Below are positions 53,236 to 61,348 of a stretch of DNA of 64,000 nucleotides, piece after piece. The stretch is from Streptomyces subrutilus (GTDB lineage: Bacteria; Actinomycetota; Actinomycetes; Streptomycetales; Streptomycetaceae): positions 682,001 to 746,000 of the forward strand of contig NZ_CP023701.1 in the NCBI RefSeq assembly GCF_008704535.1, read 5' to 3'. Position numbers and translations under genes: made by a program. The first letter of the stretch is position 1. Every line of letters begins with the position of its first letter. The notes under the pieces were generated by a model. That model did no database searches and had not been told where the DNA came from. It saw nothing but the letters and a program-made list of their open reading frames with translations.

Positions 53236-54378
53236 TCACCTCGGGGCGGCGTCGAACCGGGCGAACATGTCGGCCAGGGGCTGCGGGGCATCGGGGGCGA
53301 AGATCGTCTCCAGCCCCTCGGCCGACTGCCGCGCCGTCTCCTCGGAGCGCGGGAAGAGGATCTGCTCGTAGGCCGTCAGGGCCGCTTCCGTGTCGCCGGG
53401 ATGCCCGGCCAGGCAACGGCCCAGGTCGGCCCCGTCCGCGAGGGCGAGGTTGGCGCCCTCCCCGGCGAAGGGCGACATCAGGTGCGCCGCGTCTCCCAGG
53501 AGCGTGACCCCCGGGGTCCTGGGCCAGCGGTGCTGTACGGGCAGGGCGTGGATGCGGCGGGGCACGAGCGGGCCGTCGGCGTCGGCTACGAGCCGGCGCA
53601 GGGCGGGGTCCCAGCCGTCGAAGTGCCGCAGCAGCGCGGCCTTGGCCGCGCCGGCGTCGGTGAAGTCGACGGTCCCCAGCCACGCCTCCGGCGTGCGCAG
53701 GGCGACGTACACGTGGAGGCTGCCGTCGGTCTCCCGGTGGGCGAGGAAGCCCTTCTCCTCACCGAGCGCGAAGAACATGCCGCCGCCGATCAACCGGGCG
53801 CTGTCCGGGTGGCGGGCGTCCGCGTCGTGCAGGTCGAGTTCGACGAACGAGACGCCGGTGTAGTCGGGGGTCCGCGCCGAGAGCAGCGGGCGCACGCGCG
53901 ACCAGGCGCCGTCGGCGCCGATCAGCAGACCGGTGGTGAAGGCCGTGCCGTCGGCGAGCACCACCTCGTGCCTCCCGTCCCCGAGCGCCCGGCACGAGAC
54001 GGCCTTGGCGTTCCACCGGACGGCGCCCTCGGGGAGCGAGGAGAGCAGGAGGTCGCGCAGGTCGCCCCGGTCGATCTCGGGACGCCCGCCGTCCCCGTCG
54101 TCCGGTTCCTCCCGCACGACGTGCGCGTACCGGTCGAGGACGCGCAGCGCCTGGCCGCCGGGATGGACCTTGGCCCGGAAGCCCTCGTACAGCCGGGCCT
54201 CGCGGAGGGCGGCCTGACCGGTCTCCTCGTGGATGTCGAGCATGCCGCCCTGGGTGCGGGCGGAGGCGGAGGGCTCCAGGTCGAAGACGCGGGCGTCGAT
54301 GCCGTGCACGTGCAGCACGCGGGCGAGGGCCAGGCCCCCGAGGCCGCCGCCGATGACGGCGATCGGACGGTGTTCCAT
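53236..54378 (-). CDS. FAD-dependent monooxygenase (TetX/UbiH-like)
   Basis: 380 residues from ATG 54378 (a GTG three codons upstream at 54387 is also possible). RPIAVIGGGLGGLALARVLHVHGIDARVFDLEP binds the FAD ADP moiety; RTQGGMLDIHEETGQAALREA is typical of TetX-like flavin monooxygenases, and GLLIGADGAWSRVRPLL is the DG motif. GVTLLGDAAHLMSPFAGEGANLALADGADLGRCL is the second FAD motif. These enzymes hydroxylate aromatic or tetracycline-like substrates using NADPH and oxygen. The TetR gene lies 61 bp upstream on the same strand and presumably controls it. No cluster for an aromatic natural product is visible. Confidence 0.9.
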   Translation of the reverse strand: MEHRPIAVIGGGLGGLALARVLHVHGIDARVFDLEPSASARTQGGMLDIHEETGQAALREARLYEGFRAKVHPGGQALRVLDRYAHVVREEPDDGDGGRPEIDRGDLRDLLLSSLPEGAVRWNAKAVSCRALGDGRHEVVLADGTAFTTGLLIGADGAWSRVRPLLSARTPDYTGVSFVELDLHDADARHPDSARLIGGGMFFALGEEKGFLAHRETDGSLHVYVALRTPEAWLGTVDFTDAGAAKAALLRHFDGWDPALRRLVADADGPLVPRRIHALPVQHRWPRTPGVTLLGDAAHLMSPFAGEGANLALADGADLGRCLAGHPGDTEAALTAYEQILFPRSEETARQSAEGLETIFAPDAPQPLADMFARFDAAPR

Positions 54379-54439
54379 GAACGTCACGCATTCTTTCGTC
54401 GGGGTGTGCGAAGGGGTGGGAGGGCCCTGCCCGAGGGGG

Positions 54440-55132
54440 TCAGGCCGGGTCCCGGGGCGTGGTCAGCGCGCCGTTGACCACCGCGCGGAAGGTCCATCGC
54501 AGGCGCTGCTCCGCGGTGCCGGACATCAGGTCCTCGCCGATCGCCGCGATCCGCGGATGGGTGGCGGCGGGCGCCTCGCGCAGGGTCCGGGCCAGTGCGG
54601 AGTGGTCGTCCGCCGCGGCGGCGTCCTCGCCGCGGGTGGACTGCTCGGCGGCGGTGGCGGTGGCCACCTGGAGCAGCACGTCCACACCCCAGGCGGCCTG
54701 CGCCGCGGGGACGCCGCCCTCGTCCAGCAGGGCCAGGATCCCCTCCAGCAGGGCGAGGTAGTGCGCACCGCGGGGGCGGGCCACCAGGGCGGAGCGCGCG
54801 AGGCCCGGGTGGTCGAACAGGACGCCGACGTAGGAGATCAGCACCGAGGCGAGCCGGTCGCGCCAGTCCCCCGGGGCCGTCACCGGGCGCAGGTCGACCG
54901 CGCCGAGGAACTCCTCCAGGACCGCGGCGTGCAGTTCGGCGGTGTTGGCCAGGTAGACGTAGAGCGACGCGGGTCCGGTGTCCAGCTCCGTGGCCAGCCT
55001 GCGCATGGTGACGCGCTGCAGCCCTTCGGAACGCATGATCCTGACGGCAGCGGCGACGATGACCTCGTGGCCGAGGGCCGGCTTGGCCGGACGCTCGCGG
55101 CGGCTCTTGGGTGCGGGTGGGTGCGGTGCCAT
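54440..55132 (-). CDS. TetR-family repressor with TetR C-terminal-like domain
   Basis: 230 residues from ATG 55132. ALGHEVIVAAAVRIMRSEGLQRVTMRRLATELDTGPASLYVYLANTAELHAAVLEEFLGAV is the HTH and first helices, with the recognition helix ending in PASLYVYL. The remaining helices form the ligand/dimer domain. Gene order and strand put it at the head of the operon with the FAD monooxygenase. Two 14-bp palindromes lie immediately upstream (55145-55173), probably its operators, so induction by the monooxygenase substrate is likely. Confidence 0.9.
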   Translation of the reverse strand: MAPHPPAPKSRRERPAKPALGHEVIVAAAVRIMRSEGLQRVTMRRLATELDTGPASLYVYLANTAELHAAVLEEFLGAVDLRPVTAPGDWRDRLASVLISYVGVLFDHPGLARSALVARPRGAHYLALLEGILALLDEGGVPAAQAAWGVDVLLQVATATAAEQSTRGEDAAAADDHSALARTLREAPAATHPRIAAIGEDLMSGTAEQRLRWTFRAVVNGALTTPRDPA

Positions 55133-55144
55133 GGCATCAACGTA

Positions 55145-55173
55145 ACGAACATGTTCGTCACGAACAAGTTCGC
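55145..55173. promoter_or_regulatory. Tandem TetR-type operators
   Basis: ACGAACATGTTCGT (55145-55158) is a perfect 14-bp palindrome; ACGAACAAGTTCGC (55160-55173) is a near copy 15 bp further on. They start 13 bp upstream of the TetR start codon. Confidence 0.8.
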
Positions 55174-55241
55174 TCCCGGACAGCGGATGGGACGGCCGTG
55201 CTGTCATCGTTCGCATGAACGGTCGGCAAGCAGCTCTCCTG

Positions 55242-55370
55242 ATGCCCGAGCCAACGGTCCTGCTCGACCGGTGCCGGGCCCTGGCGGCCGTCGACGCGAT
55301 CGTCGAACCCGACTTCCCGCGCTACGCCTTCGCGCCCTCGGCCGACGGCGGCGGCGGCGCGGGTCCGCTC
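55242..55370 (+). pseudogene. N-terminal relic of a conserved Streptomyces protein
   Basis: From ATG 55242 the frame reads LLDRCRALAAVDAIVEPDFPRYAF, which resembles the first 30 residues of a common but unnamed Streptomyces protein family (opening LDRCRALAxLDAIlSPEWE.RYYSF). After about 40 residues the sequence turns into Gly/Arg-rich noise that runs into the decayed gene on the other strand. It looks like a 5' stump of a lost gene. Family recall is from memory and not verified. Confidence 0.45.
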
Positions 55371-55394
55371 CCGGGCCGCTCGGGATCCGGTGAC

Positions 55395-55732
55395 AACGTT
55401 GCCGTCCTCGTCGAGCGTCAGGTGGATGCGGGTGGGGTCCTGACCGTTGACGTCGGACGGGCGCGTGCTCTCGGGCCCTCCGGGACCCCAGCGCAGCAGA
55501 CGGCGGGTCCGGGCGATCCGGTACACCTCGCCCCGGCACTCCAGCCGGTTGACCCGGCCCGCCCGCAGCGTGCCGGCCGCCTCGACGTACGCCGCCGGCT
55601 CCGCGCACCATCACCGTGCCCGCGCGCCGGCGCGTCGACCGCGTCGGCCTCCACGGCTGCCTCCACCGGCTCCACGGGCACCCTCACGACCACCGGCCAC
55701 GACCCGCCCGGCCCCACGTCTCCACGGTCCAT
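55395..55732 (-). pseudogene. Decayed DUF5954 gene (internal deletion plus frameshift)
   Basis: The DUF5954 N-terminus is readable from 55732 (VVVRVPVEPVEAAVEADAVD). The C-terminus appears in another frame, about 55601-55395: AYVEAAGTLRAGRVNRLECRG, then VYRIARTRRLLRWGPGGPE and RPSDVNGQDPTRIHLTLDEDG. More than 200 residues of the middle of the family (normally some 350 residues) are missing and the two ends are out of frame. The C-terminal frame then runs on without stop into the neighbouring relic. Together they mark a deletion site. Confidence 0.65.
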
Positions 55733-55829
55733 GGCCCCATACTGCCGACCCCGGCGCACCCCCGTCCCGCATTCGCCGATCCCTCACCGTGCGGGATCCG
55801 GCCGACGGGCCGGACCCGCCGGCCGCGGC

Positions 55830-56243
55830 TCAACGGGCCAGGAGCTCTTCCAGGAACCCGTCGGCGTCGAAGGTCTCCGCCCCCGGCGCGATGACGGCGT
55901 ACGTCTCGTCGAGGAATGCGGTGACCGCCCGCGCGTCGAGGAGCAGCACGGCCCCCTGCCCGCCGGCGGAGTCGCGCAGTGCGATGCGCACCGCCTCGCC
56001 GCCGGCCGTCCACTGGGGCCGGAACGTGACGTCCCCTTCGCCGACCGGCCGCTGCAGGCCCTCGGCCAGCATCTGGCGGTCGAAGCACCAGGACGGCAGG
56101 GCCGTGTCCCGGGTGAAGAACTGCGCCCGCACCGCGTACGGGTCGGCGCGGTCGTACGACAAACGTCCGAGGAGCGGGACATCGTCCTCTCCGTCCGCTT
56201 GGAGGCGGACGGCGATCAGGGCGGACACACGGGACAGCAACAC
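55830..56243 (-). CDS. SsgA-like protein (SALP), sporulation/cell-division regulator
   Basis: 137 residues from GTG 56243, with GGAGG 4 nt upstream. LLGRLSYDRADPYAVRAQFF is the SALP signature, followed by WCFDRQMLAEGLQRPVGEGDVTFRP and VLLLDARAVTAFLDETYAVIAPGAE. SALPs occur only in morphologically complex actinobacteria and steer septum placement, FtsZ recruitment (SsgA/SsgB) or spore wall turnover. The usual number in Streptomyces is 7-14, so which paralogue this is cannot be told. The final FLEELLAR helix is short. It is divergent from the DUF3662 gene. Confidence 0.93.
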   Translation of the reverse strand: MLLSRVSALIAVRLQADGEDDVPLLGRLSYDRADPYAVRAQFFTRDTALPSWCFDRQMLAEGLQRPVGEGDVTFRPQWTAGGEAVRIALRDSAGGQGAVLLLDARAVTAFLDETYAVIAPGAETFDADGFLEELLAR

Positions 56244-56441
56244 GGGCCTCCGGGGGTGGGGGTCTCAGCCGCAGCCCGTGTGCCCCCTCTCCGGCGAGCC
56301 ATACTGCTCCATCCGAAGGAACTCCGGCCGGAGCCCCTCCCGCCGCCCGGCCGGTCCGCCCCTTCCCCGGCCGCCGGCCGGCGCGGGCCGCCGAACCGGT
56401 GCCCGCGCCGACTGGAGTGACCGTCCGCCGGGCAGACGCGG

Positions 56442-56849
56442 GTGATGAGCCCCTTCAGTGCGTTGAGCCGCTGGGAAGAAGCCGTCGAACGCTGGCAGGA
56501 CTCTCTCCTGGCCAGAGCCCGCCCCCGAGATCCGGTCGAACTGGTGGAGGCCCTGCTGCGCGAGTGCGATGCCCGGGCGGTGGTGTGCAGCCAGAGCCGG
56601 GTGGTGGTGCCGAACGCGTACGAGGTCGAGCTGTCCCGCGAGGTGCACCGGCAGCTCGGCCGGTACGCGGACCGCATCGGACCGCTGCTCACCGACGCGT
56701 TGCTGCGGCACGGCGAGGCACGCGGCTACGAGTGGGCCGGCCCCCTGACGGTGCGCCTCTGCCGCTCCGCCCTGCCGGACGGCGCCCGCTACCGCGTGAC
56801 CAGCACCCCCATGCGCCACATCAGCGCCGACGCCTTCCCCGCGCCGTGA
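56442..56849 (+). CDS. Stand-alone DUF3662 (FhaA N-terminal-like) protein
   Basis: 135 residues from GTG 56442 or ATG 56445. LSRWEEAVERWQDSLLARARPRDPVELVEALLRECDARAVVCSQSRVVVPNAYEVELS matches the DUF3662 domain at the N-terminus of FhaA, where it precedes an FHA phosphothreonine module; YEWAGPLTVRLCRS is the closing strand. Here the FHA domain is missing and the protein ends 20 residues later. It may bind the same partner as FhaA (cell-wall lipid flippase control in mycobacteria) without signalling, or regulate FhaA. Role uncertain. Confidence 0.82.
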   Translation: MMSPFSALSRWEEAVERWQDSLLARARPRDPVELVEALLRECDARAVVCSQSRVVVPNAYEVELSREVHRQLGRYADRIGPLLTDALLRHGEARGYEWAGPLTVRLCRSALPDGARYRVTSTPMRHISADAFPAP

Positions 56850-56924
56850 TCCCGGTCCCGGCCGGCGCGCGGTGCGCGCACGCCCCGCGCGCACCCCGCA
56901 CGGCGGCCGGCCGCTCCCGGGATC
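56848..56924. terminator. Nested hairpin between convergent genes
   Basis: GGTGCGCGC (56871-56879) pairs perfectly with GCGCGCACC (56887-56895), nested in an outer arm pair 56848-56865/56907-56924 matching at 15 of 18 bases. It spans the gap between the DUF3662 stop and the dehydrogenase stop. Confidence 0.7.
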
Positions 56925-57894
56925 AGGGCAGGACCCGGACCGGCGTGCCGTCGAGGTAGGCGCGGATGTCCTCCACCGCGTCGCCGTAGTACGTGGCGTA
57001 GTTGGCGCGCGTGACGTAGCCGAGGTGCGGCGTGGCCAGCAGCCGGGGCGCCGTGCGCAGGGGGTGGCCGGCGGGCAGCGGCTCGGTGTCGAACACGTCG
57101 ATGCCGGCCCCCGCGATCCGGCCGGCGTACAGGGCCGCGAGCAGCGCCTCCTGGTCGACGATGGCCGACCGGGAGGTGTTGACGAGGTACGCGGTCGGCC
57201 GCATCAGCGCCAGCTCCGCGGCTCCGATCAGGCCGCGGCTGCGCTCGCCCAGGGCCAGGTGGACGGAGACGAAGTCGCTGCCCGCGAGCAGTTCCTCCTT
57301 GGACGGGGCGCGCACGACCCCCTCGGCCGCGGCCCGCTCCTCGGTGAGGCGGGGGCTCCAGGCCGCCACCTCCATCCCGAAGGCCTGCCCGATCCGGGCG
57401 ACCCGGGTGCCGATCTTCCCGAGGCCCAGCAGGCCGAGCCGTCGGCCGTGCAGGTCGGCGCCCACGGTCTGCTGCCACGGGCCGCCCTCCCGCAGCGCGG
57501 TGTTCTCGGCGACGAGGCCGCGCGCGAGTCCCAGCAGCAGTGCCCAGGTCAGCTCCACGGGCGGCGCGGAGGAGCTGCCGGTGCCGCAGACGGTGACCCC
57601 GTGCCGTGCGGCGGCGGCGTAGTCGATCACCGTGTTGCGCATGCCGGAGGCCACGAGGAGGCGCAGGCGGGGCAGCCGCGCGAAGAGCGCGGCGGGGAAC
57701 GGCACGCGCTCGCGGAGGGTGACGACGATGTCGAAGTCCGCCAGGGCGGAGACGAGTTCGTCCTCGTCGTCCGTGTGGCCGGGAAGGCTGACGACCTCGA
57801 CGCGGCCCGCGAGCGGCGACCAGTCCGCGGCGGTGGTCCCCGCGTCCTGGTGGTCGTCCAGCAGCGCACAGCGCAGCGGCTGCCCGTCCGTCAC
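56923..57894 (-). CDS. D-isomer-specific 2-hydroxyacid dehydrogenase
   Basis: 323 residues from GTG 57894. The NAD site is GLLGLGKIGTRVARIGQAFGM (GxGxxG form); SAPPVELTWALLLGLARGL precedes it. Catalytic landmarks are the Arg in NTSRSAIVD, the glutamate in DVFDTEPLP and the histidine in ATPHLGYVT. It reduces or oxidises a D-2-hydroxyacid such as phosphoglycerate, glycerate or lactate; the full-length SerA regulatory domain is absent. GTG 57894 overlaps the stop of the aldo-keto reductase by 4 bp (GTGA), so the genes form a coupled operon. The linked substrate is unknown. Confidence 0.9.
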   Translation of the reverse strand: MTDGQPLRCALLDDHQDAGTTAADWSPLAGRVEVVSLPGHTDDEDELVSALADFDIVVTLRERVPFPAALFARLPRLRLLVASGMRNTVIDYAAAARHGVTVCGTGSSSAPPVELTWALLLGLARGLVAENTALREGGPWQQTVGADLHGRRLGLLGLGKIGTRVARIGQAFGMEVAAWSPRLTEERAAAEGVVRAPSKEELLAGSDFVSVHLALGERSRGLIGAAELALMRPTAYLVNTSRSAIVDQEALLAALYAGRIAGAGIDVFDTEPLPAGHPLRTAPRLLATPHLGYVTRANYATYYGDAVEDIRAYLDGTPVRVLP

Positions 57895-58841
57895 GCCGTC
57901 ACGTCCGGCGCGACGGCGTCGATCTCGGCGAGCAGCTCGGGCTCCAGCGGGCGGTCGGCGACGGCGGCGTTGGCCCGTACCTGCTCGGCGGAGGTGGCCC
58001 CGGCGATGACGGAGGCGCAGCCGGGCTGCGCGGACAGCCAGCCGATGGCTAGTTCGAGGATGCTGCGGCCGTACTTCTCGGCGAGTCCGGCCAGGGCCTC
58101 GACCACGTCGAGGCGCTCCTCGGTGACGTAGCCGTCGCGGCCTTCGAGGCGCGAGCCGGCCGGGACGGGGGCGCCGCGGCGGATCTTGCCCGTCAGGAGG
58201 CCGTTGGCGAGGGGGAAGTACGGCAGGACGCCCACGCCGTAGTGCAGGGCCGCAGGTACGAGCTCGCGCTCGGCGGACCGTTCGAGCAGCGACCAGTGGT
58301 TCTGGGCCGACACGAAGGGGACCGCTCCGATCTCGCGGGCGACGTGGGCGGCTTCGGCGAGCTGCCAGCCGCTGAAGTTGGAGTGGCCGATGTAGCGGAC
58401 CTTGCCCTCGGTGACGAGCTCGCCGAGCGCGGCGAGGGTCTCGGCCACGGGGGTGGTCGGGTCGGGGCTGTGCAGCTGGTAGAGGTCGATGTGGTCGGTG
58501 CCCAGGCGGCGCAGGGACTCCTCGACGGCCCGGCGGACGTAGGCGCGACCGCCGAGGGAGCCGGCGGCGGGACCGTACTCCATGTCCATGCCGGAGAAGC
58601 CGAACTTGGTGGCCAGGACGACCTGGTCGCGGCGGCCCTTGAGGACCTGCCCGAGGTGGCTCTCCGAGCCGCCCCGGCCGCCGTAGATGTCGGCGGTGTC
58701 CAGGAGGGTGATGCCCGCGTCGAGCGCGGCGTCGACGACGGCGCGGGTGGCCGCGGCGTCGAGGCGGCCACCGAAGTTGTTGCAGCCGAGCCCGACTGCC
58801 GATACCTGCAGACCTGAACTGCCCAGGGGGAGATGACGCAT
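57891..58841 (-). CDS. Aldo-keto reductase
   Basis: 316 residues from ATG 58841, with GGAGG 10 nt upstream. The TIM-barrel AKR signature appears in full: DTADIYGGRGGSESHLGQVLKGRRDQVVLATKFG holds the catalytic aspartate, tyrosine and lysine, and LYQLHSPDPTTPVAETL carries the histidine. VRYIGHSNFSGWQLAEA and the NADPH-binding SVIAGATSAEQVRAN follow. It reduces carbonyl groups on sugars or small metabolites with NADPH. First gene of an operon with the 2-hydroxyacid dehydrogenase. Its promoter must lie between 58842 and the MITE-like element. Confidence 0.93.
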   Translation of the reverse strand: MRHLPLGSSGLQVSAVGLGCNNFGGRLDAAATRAVVDAALDAGITLLDTADIYGGRGGSESHLGQVLKGRRDQVVLATKFGFSGMDMEYGPAAGSLGGRAYVRRAVEESLRRLGTDHIDLYQLHSPDPTTPVAETLAALGELVTEGKVRYIGHSNFSGWQLAEAAHVAREIGAVPFVSAQNHWSLLERSAERELVPAALHYGVGVLPYFPLANGLLTGKIRRGAPVPAGSRLEGRDGYVTEERLDVVEALAGLAEKYGRSILELAIGWLSAQPGCASVIAGATSAEQVRANAAVADRPLEPELLAEIDAVAPDVTA

Positions 58842-58965
58842 GTGTTCGGTGCCTCCGCACTCGTCCGGTACGTGATCGACAAGCGGCCAGTCTAGGGTTC
58901 CCGGCCGCGGCCGCCGGGCCGGGGCGCGTGAGCGCGGCGGCCCGGCGCGCTCCGAAAGGGACGGC

Positions 58966-59134
58966 CTAGGTCGTCCCTTGCGGATCTTGTCGGCCGAGCC
59001 CGCGGCGTCTGGTGCCGTGCCTGGGCGTGCTGCCGGGGCGCTCGCGTACCGGACGTACGTGGTCGCCCCGGCAGTGCGGCCAGGCACGGTGCCAGGCGTC
59101 GCGGGCCCGGCAAGATCCGAAAGAGACGGCCTAG
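58966..59134. mobile_element. MITE-like element with long inverted repeats and CTAG flanks
   Basis: A 161-bp core (58970-59130) is flanked by CTAG at 58966-58969 and 59131-59134. The left arm (58970-59040) and right arm (59064-59130) are inverted repeats of about 70 nt, differing by some dozen bases and one 4-nt gap, around a 23-nt loop. There is no open reading frame. A 17-nt sequence at 58949-58965 copies the right end (15 of 17 bases), suggesting a second, truncated copy. The right CTAG supplies the galK stop codon. CTAG duplications are reported for IS701-type transposons, so a non-autonomous relative is the best guess. The hairpin may also act as terminator for galK. Confidence 0.8.
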
Positions 59135-60294
59135 AGGAGCCGGGCCGCTCCCGCGGCCGGGGCCGCCGCCGTGATGCGGGGCGGTGCGTGGTCGGCGGCG
59201 GCGAAGGCCCGGTGCACCGCCCTGGCCACCTCGTCCTGTGCGTCCGCCTCGATCAGGGCCAGGGCCGAGCCGCCGAAGCCGCCGCCCGTCATCCGGGCGC
59301 CGTGGGCGCCCGCCGCATTGGCCGCGGCCACCGCCAGGTCGAGTTCCGGGCAGGACACCTCGTAGTCGTCGCGCAGGGAGGCGTGCCCCTGCGTGAGCAG
59401 CGGTCCCGTCTCGCGCAGCCGCCCCGCCCGCAGCAGTTCCCCCACGCGCGCCACCCGTTCGTTCTCGGTGACCACGTGCCGGACCCGGCGGGCCTGCTCC
59501 GGTGTCCCGGCGAGGCGGGCCAGGGCCGCCTCCAGCTCGTCGTACGGCAGGTCGCGCAGTGCGGGGACGCCGAGCGTCCGGGCCGCTTCGTGGCAGGAGG
59601 CGCGGCGCTGCGCGTAGGCCCCGTCGGCCAGGGCGTGCCGGACGCGCGTGTCGATGACGAGGAGGCGCAGTCCGGCGCCCGCGCAGTCGAAGGGCACGTG
59701 CCGCTGGTGGAGGCTGCGGGTGTCCAGGTGGAGGAGGTGCCCGTCGCGCGCGCAGGCCGCGGCCATCTGGTCCATGGCTCCACAGGGGACTCCGACGTAC
59801 GCGTTTTCGGCGCGGCGGGCCAGCGCTGCCAGCTCGGGACGGCTCAGCGGCAGCCCGTACAGGTCGGAGACGGCCAGCGCGGTGGCCACTTCCAGGGCTG
59901 CGGAGGAGGAGAGTCCGGCGCCGGTCGGGACCTCGGACCGGATGTGCAGGTCGACGCCGCCGCCGACCGGAAGCGCGGCGTCCAGCATGGCCCAGAGCAC
60001 GCCCGCCGGGTAGGCGGCCCAGCTCTCGGCGGCCTGCGGCGGCCGTGCCGGGTCGAGTGCGGCGAGGTCGAGGGTGACCACCCCGGACGGGACGTCGGCG
60101 GAGTGCACCCGGAGCGTGCCGTCGGTGCGCCGGGCCGCGGCCACCCGGGTGCGCTGCGGCAGGGCGAAGGGGAGGACGAAGCCGTCGTTGTAGTCGGTGT
60201 GTTCGCCGATGAGGTTGACCCGGCCGGGGGCGGCCCAGACCCCCCCGGGCGCGTACCCGTAGAGCTCCTCGAACCGCTGCGCCACCTCGCTCAC
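59131..60294 (-). CDS. galK: Galactokinase
   Basis: 387 residues from GTG 60294. GHMP family: GRVNLIGEHTDYNDGFVLP is the galactokinase signature, PTGAGLSSSAALEVATALA the ATP loop and GARMTGGGFGGSALAL the third motif. It phosphorylates alpha-D-galactose to galactose 1-phosphate in the Leloir pathway. The start overlaps the galT stop by 4 bp (GTGA), giving translational coupling. The stop TAG lies within the CTAG flank of the MITE-like element, so the insertion came right at the end of the gene without truncating it. Confidence 0.95.
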   Translation of the reverse strand: MSEVAQRFEELYGYAPGGVWAAPGRVNLIGEHTDYNDGFVLPFALPQRTRVAAARRTDGTLRVHSADVPSGVVTLDLAALDPARPPQAAESWAAYPAGVLWAMLDAALPVGGGVDLHIRSEVPTGAGLSSSAALEVATALAVSDLYGLPLSRPELAALARRAENAYVGVPCGAMDQMAAACARDGHLLHLDTRSLHQRHVPFDCAGAGLRLLVIDTRVRHALADGAYAQRRASCHEAARTLGVPALRDLPYDELEAALARLAGTPEQARRVRHVVTENERVARVGELLRAGRLRETGPLLTQGHASLRDDYEVSCPELDLAVAAANAAGAHGARMTGGGFGGSALALIEADAQDEVARAVHRAFAAADHAPPRITAAAPAAGAARLL

Positions 60295-61334
60295 CGGCTC
60301 GCCACCGCGCGCAGCCGCGCGGCCGCGTCCTCGGGACGGACGTCGTTCATGTAGGCCTCCATGCCGGATTCCGTCCCGGCCAGGTACTTGAGCTTGTCGG
60401 CGGTGCGGCGGACCGTGAACAGCTCCAGGTGCAGCGCGAAGTCGCCCCGGCCCTCGCCGCTCGGGGCCTGGTGCCAGGCGGAGATGTACGGGGTCGGGGC
60501 GGGCCGGTCGAAGAGCCGGTCGAAGCGGCGCAGCAGGTCCAGGTAGACCCGGGGGAACTCGGCGCGCGCCGCGTCGCCCAGGGCCGGCAGGTCGGGTACG
60601 CGCCGGTGCGGGTAGAGGTGCACTTCGTACGGCCAGCGGGCCGCGTACGGCACGAACGCGGTCCAGTGCTCCCCCTCGACGACGATCCGGGAGCCGTCGG
60701 CGCGTTCGTCGGCGAGCACCTCGTCGAAGAGGTTGCGACCGGTGCGCTCGCGGTGGGCTGCGACGGTGGCGAGCATGCGGGTCGTGCGGGGGGTGACGAA
60801 GGGGAAGGCGTAGATCTGGCCGTGCGGGTGGGCGAGGGTGACGCCGATCTCGGCGCCCCGGTTCTCGAAGCAGTACACCTGCCGGACCCCGTCGTGGGCG
60901 GACAGTTCGGCGCTGCGGTCGGTCCAGGCGGCCAGGACCAGGGCGGCGCGCTCCTCGTCGAGTTCGGCGAAGGAGGTCAGGTGGTCGGGGGTGAAGCAGA
61001 TGACCTCGCAGCGGCCGGTGTCGCCGGCGAGCGAGGGGAAGCGGTTCTCGAACACGGCCACTTCGTAGTCCGGCGCCGGGATCTCGCTCGCCCGCCCTTC
61101 GGTGGAGGGGCACAGCGGGCACTGGTCGGCGGGCGGGTGGTACGTGCGCGCCTGGCGGTGGGAGGCGATGACGACCGCGTCGCCGAGCAGCGGGTCGCGT
61201 CGCACCTCGGAGGTGCTCGCGGTGGCGGACGCGCCGAGGGGGCGCGTGTCGGGGTGGGCGCGGGCCGCGCCCCCGTCGGTGTCGTAGTAGAGGATCTCGC
61301 GGCCGTCGGCGAGGCGGGCACTGGTGCGCTTCAC
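60291..61334 (-). CDS. galT: Galactose-1-phosphate uridylyltransferase
   Basis: 347 residues from GTG 61334 with GAGGAG upstream. Zinc-site cysteines are in CPLCPS and the catalytic HxHGQ-type motif is AHPHGQIYAFPF. VIASHRQARTYHPPADQ, FENRFPSLAG and the C-terminal WHQAPSGEGRGDFALHLELF are typical. It exchanges UMP between UDP-glucose and galactose 1-phosphate to make UDP-galactose and glucose 1-phosphate. Second gene of the GH35-galT-galK operon, 14 bp after the GH35 stop. The epimerase galE needed to complete the cycle is not in the window. Confidence 0.95.
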   Translation of the reverse strand: MKRTSARLADGREILYYDTDGGAARAHPDTRPLGASATASTSEVRRDPLLGDAVVIASHRQARTYHPPADQCPLCPSTEGRASEIPAPDYEVAVFENRFPSLAGDTGRCEVICFTPDHLTSFAELDEERAALVLAAWTDRSAELSAHDGVRQVYCFENRGAEIGVTLAHPHGQIYAFPFVTPRTTRMLATVAAHRERTGRNLFDEVLADERADGSRIVVEGEHWTAFVPYAARWPYEVHLYPHRRVPDLPALGDAARAEFPRVYLDLLRRFDRLFDRPAPTPYISAWHQAPSGEGRGDFALHLELFTVRRTADKLKYLAGTESGMEAYMNDVRPEDAAARLRAVASR

Positions 61335-61348
61335 GTGAGGGGCTCCTC

